The notes below the pieces were generated by a model. It was not told the origin of the DNA. It saw only the letters and a program-made list of their open reading frames with translations, and ran no database searches. A DNA stretch of 64,000 nt. It comes from Undaria pinnatifida. Its lineage: Eukaryota; Sar; Phaeophyceae; Laminariales; Alariaceae. Position numbers and translations under genes: made by a program. Shown piece after piece: positions 44,980 to 54,491 of the stretch; position 1 is the stretch's first letter, and each line of letters opens with the position of its first letter. The stretch lies in the NCBI GenBank assembly GCA_012845835.1, contig JABAKD010000013.1, positions 8,595,128 to 8,659,127 of the forward strand. The letters are read 5' to 3'.

Positions 44980-47900
44980 CTGTATCGTGGAGCAATCATC
45001 ACAGGTCAAGAGAACGTTGAATGGAACGAAGGTGAGTATCAAGACCCCATATCAGCATCCCTGAAGCAAAGCACAAAAAACGTGAAGCGAATACCCTTTA
45101 GAGCTCGTAGAGAGAAGCCAGCGGAAGAAGTGGGCGTGCTAACCTCGACCTGAAAAAACAAACCAAGGCAGAAAGCAAACTATGATCGATAAATCGGCGG
45201 ACAGACGGTCCACTACCTGACTCCGTTATTGTTTTTCTTATCATCCTCTTTGGTGGGTGACCCTACGAGTAAATCTCGCATCTTAGATCCGGTGTCTCAA
45301 ACTACGGTTCCTCTTGCCTTCCCCACTACGGTACACGCCTTGTTTTTTTCGTGATGGGGTCAACACCTCTATTGGTTCTTGATTCTGAATATGTCGTGCA
45401 TTCCCGCGTTACAGCCAAACAGCAGGCGAGTTGTGCTCGGAAGTGCCAATACGTGAAAACCCTGCATGGCCGGGATACGAACCAAGGATATCATACCGCA
45501 TGAAGGGATCGGGTATGGATATAAATACAGGCGTGACTCGAATGAATAAATGCAGCAACAACAAACCATATTTTATGAGCAGCGCTATGTAGTTTTCTGG
45601 GCATCGATGCTCGTGAGTAGAAATATGTACGGGATACCAGGTCCAAGATTATTTTCTTGTAAGAGACACGGTTTAATATGCAGCAGTAATACGAGTACGA
45701 GTATGGTAACTCTAGGATTAGCTGCCTTCGATACTCGTTGACACCTTGGCTGATGCCAACACAAGCAAGGCGGCACTCTAGCTGCACACATACAATCTGT
45801 TGTAGTAAATGATAATAATAAGGACATTCGTATACGCGTTGTGCATGAGGTGTGCGTTACAGACACACGAGAGCTAGTTGGATGCTTGTTAGCCGAGCAG
45901 GGGGGGGGCGGCTAAAAACTCGGCGTACGCAGTAACCAACTCATTCGTGATGCCGTCGGAACCATGCATGCAGAAATGCCTGATGCAGAAACTTGACGCT
46001 TGCATATCTGTATGATCGACTGATTCTAAACTCGATAAACGGTCGCAGTAACATCAGAGTGTACGCAGTGCAGCAAGGGTAAATATGACCTGTTTCAGTA
46101 CTAGGAGTGTCCCGCTTGCTAACTGGTCTGTTGATTTTTGACCCGAGCTTGAGGGTGACATTAGCCTTTCCGCGGCTGGCAAGTCGCCCAATACGGCATA
46201 CATCAACTGCGGTGCGGTGTCTATCATTGATTGGCAAATACTGCTACTGCCTGTATACGGAAGCATGCTTTGAGCGATCGGTAATGTGCTATTTTGTCTT
46301 GATATGCATTCATCCGAGGAGCAACAGTGTTGCATTTCAGAGGGGTATGAGTAGTGGAGTTCATTTCGGAACTTGGATGCGAAGTATGCACACAATGCTA
46401 CTGATCGGAGGTCTATCTCTAGAGGAGTTGTGATGTGTGCTGGTGCCTTTTGGTCTCGTTTTTCTCTAGGATGCAGACACACGTTACGCCTTTGTCGTAT
46501 GACAGCGGAGTGTGGCCACCAGGGATTTTGAGATAGTCCACTTACGTCAGCAGAGTAGCAAGCTCATTCTTTAATCAAAGCGGTGAACGCGGAGGCGTTT
46601 AGTCCTTTGGATTCCCCCGAGGGGAGTTTCTAGCAGGGGGGCTGCTGTTCTATTTGAGTAGTTCGAATTGAGTTGTTTTCTATGGGAGACGTGCTGCTGT
46701 TTGAGCTCTTTCTTGCACAGTACACAACAGGGGGGCCGATGTTATCGGGCGGTGGGAGTTTATTTGAAGACGGTGTAGTTGATTGTGTTTGAAGGTTTTC
46801 CTGGAAGTTTCCTGATTGTTGGATTTTCCTTTGCCGTTTTTACTGTCGTATTTTGCATGGGAGATTTATACGAACTTTGAGATTGAGACATTTGGTATTG
46901 GGACTGCCGTTTTACCTGGGCAATTCTTGACGTGATACCATAGTGTACGCATGCATTAGCATGTGAACTGAGTCCATAAGATCTACAGTGAAAGAGGACA
47001 CCGGTTGCAACAACACTTCATTGCACAAGATTTTAGTTAGGAGATAACAGGGTGGATTTTCTAGCACCAACAATGGTATTCAGATTCCCGTTTTACCTTA
47101 GAAATTATTGATGATGGAATTTCGAAATTCCGCTATGTCTTGGCAATGCTCCATGGTGGAGTTTGGGACATGCCGTTTTACCTGACATTGTGTGATACAT
47201 CGTTCGGGACCTGTCGTATCTCGCACAGAGTAGGGGGGGCGTTTGCGGTACTCAGCGATTGACATTTGTCTCCGGAGTTCTGGTATTTCATATGTGGGGT
47301 TTACTATTACGTGGCGCGGCATCATTGTTACGGTCGTCAAGCGCGTGTGGCATGACGTAGATGACAAAATGGTACCTCTTATGTCTGTGTGTAAGGTCTG
47401 TGACAGAACGATACGATCCGCGTGCTTACGTGCAGTGGTTGTACGTGATTTATTTATACTGCCCTCCTACCTAAAGAATAGGGACAAGCCGCGCAACAAG
47501 ACAGCTTGCGTCACTGCAGCAGTATATAACAACACGACGATCCCATTACATTACAGTCGACATATTATACAACGCTGATTCTACGCTTCAGGCCGCGGGG
47601 GATCCCTACGGAGTACTTTGTCAAGTAGGCCAGAGTATTGAATAACAGGCGTTTCGCTAAAATATACAAACGAATTGGAAATGGAATCAAGAGTTTTAAG
47701 CCATTTCTTATGCAGTCGGATTTGTCAGTCGAAAACGGCCTTTTTCGACTGAAGCCCATATCGGGCTTTCTTACGCAGTGGCTTTTTCGACTCAACTTTT
47801 TTTGACTGAGAATTCCGACTGGCGGATCCAGTCGAAAAACTCGACTTTTTCGACTGGATCCTCCAGTCGAAAAACTCAGTCAAAAAAGTTTTACACGTGT

Positions 47901-50900
47901 TTTTTTAACCGATCGTATCGTTTATCCCACCACCAAACACACACCCACACGGCCACACGGCCACACACCCATACCAGGTACCACACTGCAGTATCATACA
48001 AGGCGCTGACGCTGGCTTGGCTATCACTACTGTTGCTTCTCGCAGCAAGTCAGCGTGGCGCATTCCTAGTTCCGCTCGCCAGCAGCGTGTATCACACGAC
48101 GGCAGCAGCGCGCGGTCTCGATCCCATGCTGCCAACAACGGCTGCGCCTGCTGTAGCTTTGGCGGCTCTCGGCTGAGTGCAACTCCACGAACGTCGCTTT
48201 GGCGGCTTTCGGCTAAGCTTAAAGCCACCAACTCGCTAGCACGGAAGTTTGTCCAGCCGTTGCTCGCGGAGACAGCGCGAAGCACAGAGCTGCCAACCGA
48301 TTTCGCCTGCTGTACAGCAGTACTCCCTCACACCAACCGCCTCTAGGAAAAGCACAAAAACTATAAAATCAACTCGACTGACGATAAGAAGGACCAGAAG
48401 AATCCAGCCGAAAAAAAGTCCAGTCGAAAAGGGCCGTTTTCGACTGGCGGAATCCGACTGCATAAGAAATGGCGTTACAAGCAAAATCCACTTTTCTCGG
48501 ATCGGAAAATCTGATGAAGTTGAAGATAATTCAGAGCTTTTTCGCCCCTTTTCTAGCCCGATACTTGACGATTAACACCTTAAACGGCGACGAATTTTCC
48601 TCGTCGGCACTTTTTTCCGGTATGTACGCACAGTGTTTCTGCGAAAACCTCACCTAACTTTTGGTGAAAACCGTTTCTTCGTACGAGCTGTAGCTGTCGT
48701 AGTACATACTCGCAAACGTATCAAAATTGGGGTTTTAGAGCAAATTATATTTCTCAATACTTCGGCGATGCTAGCTGGCAACTTTGGATTTCAGGAAATC
48801 ACCTCGTCGGTCATTTCTGGTTGCTTACGACTGCTGCTCGTTGCACCCGACGCCCTCACGCATCTCATAGTGAGCGTGTCTCAATTTCGCGGGCTGTTGT
48901 TTCTCGTGAGATGTAGCTGTCTTCAGGCGAAGTGTGCACGAGTTGAGAGTTGTCTCATTTTGTGTCTCATGAATTTTGACGATTTTCGACTACTGCAGCA
49001 CCCCAAAGTCGAGGTGTACACCTCCGTTGAAAAAGCGCGGACGGCCAATCTGAACGGAATCACGAGTTGCTGTGGATGCAACACTATGTGTGAAGACCCG
49101 TGTCTGCTGAAGACCAAGGTGGTTAAAGGTCGGAATGCAGCAAGTTAAAAGCGGCGTAATTTACCGCACAAAACAATATCAGGAGATGAAAGTAAACCGG
49201 AAACCCGGGGATGGGGGGTGCTTTAAGATCCCTCGCGGCCTCAACTCACCCCGCTCGCTGGATGTTGAAACGAGCAACTGGCGGCATCCTTGCAGAAGCC
49301 ACTTTGCCAGAATCGGCAGACAATCCCAGATGCTAACGCCGCTTGGCTGTGTCGAAAAAGACAGTTGTAACCCTGCGAAAAAAAAAGATTTCACAACAAA
49401 ACGCTGCGTATTAGTGAAGAGTCAGAAGAACGTGTCTCGATGCGGATTATCTCACGAACTAGTGCATCACTACTTTGGAGGCCCTACTCAGCTTTCATCC
49501 AAGGTATGTTACATGCGAGAATCACGTCGCAGCTCTAGCATTAAGACGATCCCTCCGTCGTCAAATATTTGCGAATCGGCGTCGTGGGGAGCATATGGCT
49601 CCTTTAAGTCAAAACGATCTTGAATCGCACTGGTATGTATCGGTACGACGCATCGTAAGTACTCGTGAAGTCTCTACATTCACGACTCCAACATCAATAA
49701 CTCGGGTTGCATTCCGTGAACTTTGCCTCTGCCATATCCATAGTCCATCGCGATCAAAATTACTCGTAGGTGCAGGATCGCGAGAGGCCAGGACCATCGC
49801 CGATCGCGTCAGACTCAATGACCCAAAGTCTGTCAGCCATTTTGTCATTGGCCAGACTGAGGACCGCTGCGCTCGAATGCTTGTACGTACGAGCATGATA
49901 TAGTTATCTGTGAAGAGCTGAGAGGTCAAAAGAGCCAAACATCGACACCGGGAAACGGTGCCAAAAGCAAGGATTTTAACGGTACGATGCGGTTCGGTGC
50001 GACCTTAACGAAACGCGCCGTTTAGTATGATCGTAACAAAAAAAAACACACCGGACAGCACCATGCGATTCCAAAAATGTAATCCGCACCGAAGTGCACC
50101 GTTCGTCTCTCAAACACGAAATCGTCCAAAGTCAAAGTGGTACTCCCGAAGTACGCCTGTTGCCGGCCGGTATGGCGGACAAAAACAAATTGGTGCTGTA
50201 TCATCCTCTGTATGTAAGTACAAAAATAACAAAATAATGACAGGGCAGTACGGCAGAGCAGCAGTATACGTACGGTAGTACAGGTATCATCCTCTGTATG
50301 TAAGCACTACAAAAATAAAATAATAACAGGGCAGCAGTACGGCAGTGCAGCAGTACGTACGGTAGTAAAGGACAGAGAAGTGCAGCAGTGGGGACGGTGG
50401 TACTCCCAAGCACCAGTGGGAGGCCGGTATTTTAGAAACAATAAAAAAGGTTCATCTCCCACAGGACGAAAAAAGACTCCCACGTACGGAACGGCCCACC
50501 CACCCACCACGGAGAACGCAGTGCACCCCCCACCCACCCACCGACTAAACCTTTACTACATACAGCAGTACAGCAGTGCAGCAGTACGTACAGCAGTACA
50601 CCTGGTACGCCGGGAGCAATTAGTTGGTTGGTTCCTGAGGACCTTGTATGAAACAGGAAACAGACGGGGGAGTTTCACTTTTTGACGATACTCGGCAATC
50701 TCGGGGAGCGAGCGAGCCGCCGTCCGCCACCCACCCACCATCCACCATCCACCCACGGACCTACCCAGTACAGCAGTACAGCAATGCAGCAGTACGCAGA
50801 GCAATACACCTGACAGGCGAGCAGCAGCTGATTCGTTGGTTACAATGCTCTCGGGCTGGGCGGGATTTGCAATTGTTTACCATTCTCCGCCACGCCGGGG

Positions 50901-53900
50901 GCCAAGCGAAAAGCGCTCGCGTTGGCGATTCTGCGCACGGCGAGCGGCGACGGCTGGACGCTGCCGTGATTGGTCCTGGTGTTGTTGTGCTTGCTGTCGC
51001 CGCAGACGCGCTTGTCGTCTCGTGTCCATGGCCCAAGTGGCCAAAACGCAAAAAAACGCCACTACCACGACGCTGGCGTATTATATAATAAGGACAAGTG
51101 CCCAAAAAGCAATTCGAAAGTTTGCTTTAGTTGGACTTCGAAAAAAAAAAAACGGGCAGCGACGAAGAAAAAGCGGGGGGGGGGCAAGCGAGCCGTCCCC
51201 GGGAGGGCGATTTCCACGCTCCCCCCTCGACGGGGTGGGGCACCGACGCCCGTTCTTTCGCCGGCACGTCGAAGCGCTGCTGTGCGGATGGGACGTGGCG
51301 GCACCGCGAGGCCGCTGAAGGCCGAGTGGAGCTCGGGAGTCACAGCTTTTTTGGGGGTAATGTTATAACCAATATATTTTCAAAGATCCAAAAAAACGCA
51401 CTACCACGACGCTAGCGTATTATATAATAAGGACTACTCGTAGTGCATCACTACTTTGGAGGCCCTACTCAGCTTTCATCCAAGGTATGTTACATGCGAG
51501 AATCACGTCGCAGCTCTAGCATTAAGACGATCCCTCCGTCGTCAAATATTTGCGAATCGGCGTCGTGGGGAGCATATGGCTCCTTTAAGTCAAAACGATC
51601 TTGAATCGCACTGGTATGTACCGGTACGACGCATCGTAAGTACTCGTGAAGTCACTACATTCACGACTCCAACATCAATAAGTCGGGTTGCATTCCGCGA
51701 ACTTTGCCTCTGTCATATCTATAGTCCATCGCGATCAAAATTACTCGTAGGTGCAGGATCGCGAGAGGACAGGACCATCGCCGATCACGTTAGACTCCAC
51801 GACTTGAAGTCTGTCAGCCATTTTGTCATTGGCCAGACTGAGAACCGCTGCGCTCGAATGCTTGTACGTACGAGCATGATATAGATATCTGTGAAGAGCT
51901 GAGAGGTCAAAAGAGCCAAACATCGACACCGGGAAACGGTGCCAAAAGCAAGGCTTTTAACGGTACGGTGCGGTTCGGTGCGACCTTACCGAACCGCGCC
52001 GTTTAGTATGATCGTAACAAAAAAAAACACACCGAACAGCACCGTGCGATTCCAAAAAATATAATCCGCACCGAAGTGCACCGTTCGTCTCTCAAACACG
52101 AAACTGTCAACAAGTCAAACTTGTATCATAGGGCCTTTGAAATCAAGTAGTTTGCTACGGTGTAGGCACGACGGCACGGGGCTTTTTTCAAACGGCACTG
52201 CTGTTCGTATTTACAAAAGAAAATCAAAACCTAGAATCCGTTCAGCAGCGCACCGTACAACTCCCAGTTCCCAAATTAATAATACTACTAGTAGAATAAG
52301 CAATCCGCACCACACTGCACCGCACCGTATGTAATACAAAAAATAAAAATACACTCCAGCTGTGAGATCGAAGATTTCGCCGAAACTCATATTTGTGATA
52401 CTCCGATCGCGTGTTACTGGGTGTGTGTCCTCATTAGGATGTGGGTCGGCGACCCCCCCTAGAACAACAGTGTAGCTTGTACCAGGGTCAAAAGGGTGAT
52501 GTTAATCAATCTGTGAGCGGAAACTATGAAACCTTTTTAGAGGGGGACAAAATCTGACGGCTGTGGAATGAACCAGTATATTTTGGTTATCCTGTAGTCG
52601 TATGGTGAGGGGAGGGGGGCGGGTATGGGGGGGGCATGTCGCATAAATGAATAGGAGCTTACTGCACGCATGTATATTAAAACATGAAAATACACTCCAG
52701 CTGTGACATCGAAGATTTCGTCGAAACTCACTTTGCAAGCTGTGCGTTAGACTCCGATCGCGCCAACTGCCGTATGTTCTCATTAAGAATACTTGCATAG
52801 GTCGTCGATTCCCTTTAGAACTCGCTTGTAGCATACCAGGGTCAACAGGATCAGGTTAATCGATCTGTGCACGGAAAATATAAAAACCGTTTTTGAGGTG
52901 GACAAAATCTGGCGGCTGTGCAATGCATCATTTTATCATGTATATCCTGTGAGCCTTATAACCGGTGGGGGGAAGGCGGGGTTTTTAGGGGCGGGGGGGG
53001 GGGGGGGGGGGGGTAAAAGGAGGGGGGGGGGGGTAAAAGGAGGGGGGGGGGGGGGGGGGGGGTGTTCTATCATATTCAGAGGATTCGGGGTTGTAACGAG
53101 GACCACTGATAGGGACAGCTCACGCTATCCCTACCATGGGATCCGAAGGGTGCGCCAGCTAGCGTTGGGCTGCGAAAGCAACTGAGTTAAATCGACACAC
53201 GACGCGCATGAAAATACGTGGAAGTGTGGTGAGCTTGAGCTTTATTTTTCCCCATCCGCCGGAGGATGAAAAGAAAAAAAAAAAAAAAAAATCTGGGAAG
53301 GAAAACCGCAGTGCAGTTCATCCAACGGACAACGCGAAAACCCTTAAAAAAAAGGTGAAATGAAAAGACCACATAGCCTTTTCAACAAACGCCTACGTGC
53401 GATAGGTGGTACGAATTAAACTACAGCAGTAATACATGTTGGTATATAGCAGCAGCAGTTGGTGCTGCATAACCTCCTGATCGAGGTGGAACGCTCTACT
53501 CGTACTCGTACCCGTTCCGCGTCAAGCCTCGAGCTCTACCAATAGGACCATGTAAGTGCCTTTTGGAGCTCTACTTTACAGTCTTTACAGGTACCTGGTA
53601 CGCGTCTCTAGACGAGAACGGACGTTAGAGGAGCATACCTGGTATATATCGTGTAAAAAACCAATGGGAAGGAGTTCTGGCACACTATGGATAATCTGGA
53701 GGGACTGGAATTTGAACTAGTTTTTCTCAAGATGGCACTGACCACTGACCTTAGTACATGTACCCTGCAAGAAGTAGTGACAGTCTCCGGCAGAAGCACT
53801 AGCGCCCTGGCTTGGATTAGCCGAGCCCGGGACTGCATTGGTTGTGGGTTGTCCAAGTGTCTGAGACATGGACAGTGTATCGCGACCTCCTGAACCCCCT

Positions 53901-53962
53901 AAGCCACCACCCCGACCGAAGCCTCCTCCCGTTCCAAATATGTTCATCTCCGCGGCATCCAT
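42955..53962 (-). CDS. CCCH zinc-finger protein, ZC3H11A-like (whole gene, partial model)
   Basis: Two minus-strand exons fit one gene. Exon 1 (53962-53750) starts MDAAEMNIFGTGGGFGRGGG and ends within a CCCH finger (CHYFLQGTCTK) at a GT donor. The last exon (44979-42955) begins ARGHGAVGGRGGRFG and carries a complete finger, CVFFAQGKCAKGDACPFSH (C-x7-C-x5-C-x3-H). Both borders are phase 0. The layout, with an N-terminal finger cluster opening DC-x-x-F-x-x-G-x-C-T-K and a long disordered C-terminus, resembles ZC3H11A, an mRNA-export-associated protein. The second half of finger 1 and any middle finger should lie on exons between 45.0 and 53.7 kb, which I could not find. If they do not exist, these are two separate genes. 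The linking is inference. Exon 1 is divergent from cbbX. Confidence 0.6.
43437..43935 (-). repeat. Coding tandem repeat, nine 18-residue units
   Basis: Units of about 54 bp encode variants of FRKREEPPRQHGESAAPP. Most differences are single substitutions (K/T/N/A at position 3, E/G at 13). One unit has an extra Ser. Frame is kept throughout, so this is a recently expanded disordered segment of the zinc-finger protein. Confidence 0.9.
45060..47699. other. Intron of the zinc-finger gene or intergenic
   Basis: No exon, RNA or strong repeat recognised. Minus-strand frames (for example 46482-46054) contain no CCCH motif. The segment 46560-47100 is T/G-rich on the plus strand. Confidence 0.4.
47700..48473. 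mobile_element. TIR element built of TTTTCGACTG palindromes
   Basis: The left end GCCATTTCTTATGCAGTCGG and the right end (same sequence read inward) form inverted repeats. These extend through AGTCGAAAACGGCC and TTTTCGACTGG words for about 55 bp with small gaps. The left subterminal region contains many copies of AGTCGAAAAA in both orientations and could fold into several hairpins. The middle (47900-48400) is unrelated GC-rich sequence without a recognised product. At 774 bp it is non-autonomous; the superfamily is not assigned. Confidence 0.8.
48474..49459. other. Unassigned, open frames without homologue
   Basis: Plus-strand frames of 160-170 codons (48633-49148 and 49135-49623) are open but lack a recognised domain, and their starts are not convincing. 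The codon pattern gives no clear support. Nothing further can be said. Confidence 0.35.
49460..50121 (+). repeat. Left 660-bp direct repeat (LTR-like)
   Basis: Starts TAGTGCATCACTACTTTGG and ends TCTCTCAAACACGAAA. It is about 96 percent identical by hand count to 51441-52103. Each copy holds a 142-codon open frame in the same place, but nearly all differences in it change the amino acid, so it is not under visible protein constraint. Near the right end are inverted GGTGCGGTTCGGTGCG / CGCACCGAAGTGCACC words. Confidence 0.85.
50122..51440. repeat. Region between the direct repeats
   Basis: About 1.3 kb. Contains two ~86-bp tandem units (50199-50370) with ATCATCCTCTGTATGTAAG, further GCAGTACGGCAG arrays, a repeat F copy (50865-50930), and a 55-bp direct pair containing CTACCACGACGCTRGCGTAT and TATATAATAAGGAC (51060-51093 and 51398-51434). 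A (G)n-rich segment is at 51172-51240. No gag, protease, reverse transcriptase or integrase sequence is recognised, and no clear primer-binding site follows the left repeat. Confidence 0.7.
51441..52103 (+). repeat. Right 660-bp direct repeat (LTR-like)
   Basis: Second copy of 49460-50121, same orientation. Differences are scattered substitutions with one or two single-base indels, consistent with duplication followed by independent decay. Confidence 0.85.
52355..52950 (+). repeat. Two units of core B plus family I
   Basis: Core B at 52355-52425 and again at 52685-52765 is followed each time by family I (TGTCCTCATTAGGAT / TGTTCTCATTAAGAAT, CAGGGTCAA, GTTAATCRATCTGTG, GGACAAAATCTG, TATCCTGT) and a G-rich end. 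It is therefore a tandem pair of a ~330-bp composite repeat, related to 35307-35682. Confidence 0.75.
52988..53062 (+). repeat. Extreme G-run, three blocks
   Basis: Three G-blocks of roughly 12 to 24 bases are separated by two identical GTAAAAGGAG spacers. It is the G-rich tail of a family I copy and a strong quadruplex candidate. Read length through such runs is unreliable, so block sizes may be assembly-dependent. Confidence 0.85.
53145..53290 (+). repeat. Repeat family C, well preserved copy
   Basis: GGGTGCGCCAGCTAGCGTTG, GCAACTGAGTTAAATCGACA, ATACGTGGAAGTGTGGTGAG, CATCCGCCGGAGGATGAAAA and a poly-A run of about 14. Nearly identical to 57572-57705. Confidence 0.8.
53750..53962 (-). CDS. 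CCCH zinc-finger protein, first exon
   Basis: 71 codons from the first ATG. A Gly-rich N-terminus, a Ser/Gln/Pro linker, then the first half of a finger, DCHYFLQGTCTK, ending at donor AAG|GTCAGT. Reading through instead gives VSGQCHLEKN and a stop, which would break the C-x5-C-x3-H spacing, so splicing is favoured. Confidence 0.75.
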
Positions 53963-54260
53963 GTTCGCTACGTGTGGCACGCGCAAACCACACCCCGGGT
54001 CGGGTTAGTTTTGGTTTGTTTGTGTGATGATGGGACAGATACCGAGGAAGGCTTTTATATTTGAGATCGAGGCGTGTTTGTGGAGGGAGGATTTGGGCGG
54101 CGCATAAATTCTAGAGTGACGATTGTTTTGCTTGCGTGTTGGCACATGAACAACCCAGTTTTCATTTCGTCAGGCCCTACTCACACCCGAGGCGCGACAG
54201 GCAACCTCACTCGTCTATCGTATACAAGCGAGAAGTTTGTAAGAAGCCCCCCTTTCCAAC
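53963..54260. promoter_or_regulatory. Shared divergent promoter region
   Basis: The 298 bp between the start codons of the zinc-finger gene (minus) and cbbX (plus) must hold both leaders and promoters unless an upstream non-coding exon exists. It is free of the dispersed repeats that fill the neighbouring introns. No TATA box or named factor site can be assigned with confidence. Confidence 0.5.
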
Positions 54261-54491
54261 ATGAAGGCAGCAGCGATGATTGCGCTCGCCATGAGCGGAG
54301 CTACTGGCGCGGCTGCGTTCCAGATTCCGGTGGTGACACGGCAGGCGTCTGGCGCGGCCAGTCGTACCGCGATTTCGATGGCGCAACCCACGGTGGGAAC
54401 TGGGTCAGGCAAAGGGCTTGACTACAACCCGGAGAAGTTCAAGGATGAAAAGAACAAGGGTAACTACAGGAAGCTGTCCGAGGCGCTCGAG
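54261..54491 (+). CDS. cbbX: cbbX exon 1: bipartite leader
   Basis: 77 codons. Signal peptide with AAA|FQIP cleavage context, a hydroxylated and basic transit-like part ([17 protein letters not shown]), then [20 protein letters not shown] and KLSEALE. Donor GAG|GTCAGT. The frame stays open to 54560, so splicing here is inferred from the phase match with exon 2 and the helical continuation. Confidence 0.82.

Noticed and set aside
42955-45042. The zinc-finger exon as a self-contained 695-residue intronless gene starting at 45042
   Set aside because: The first 20 codons (MILTFVPFNVLL...) do not fit the RGG-rich protein, and a good acceptor (ACAG) lies immediately before the Gly/Arg-rich region at 44979.
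49475-49903. 142-codon ORF present in both 660-bp repeats as a conserved gene
   Set aside because: Nearly all substitutions between the two copies change the amino acid, so there is no sign of protein selection. It is better explained by recent duplication.
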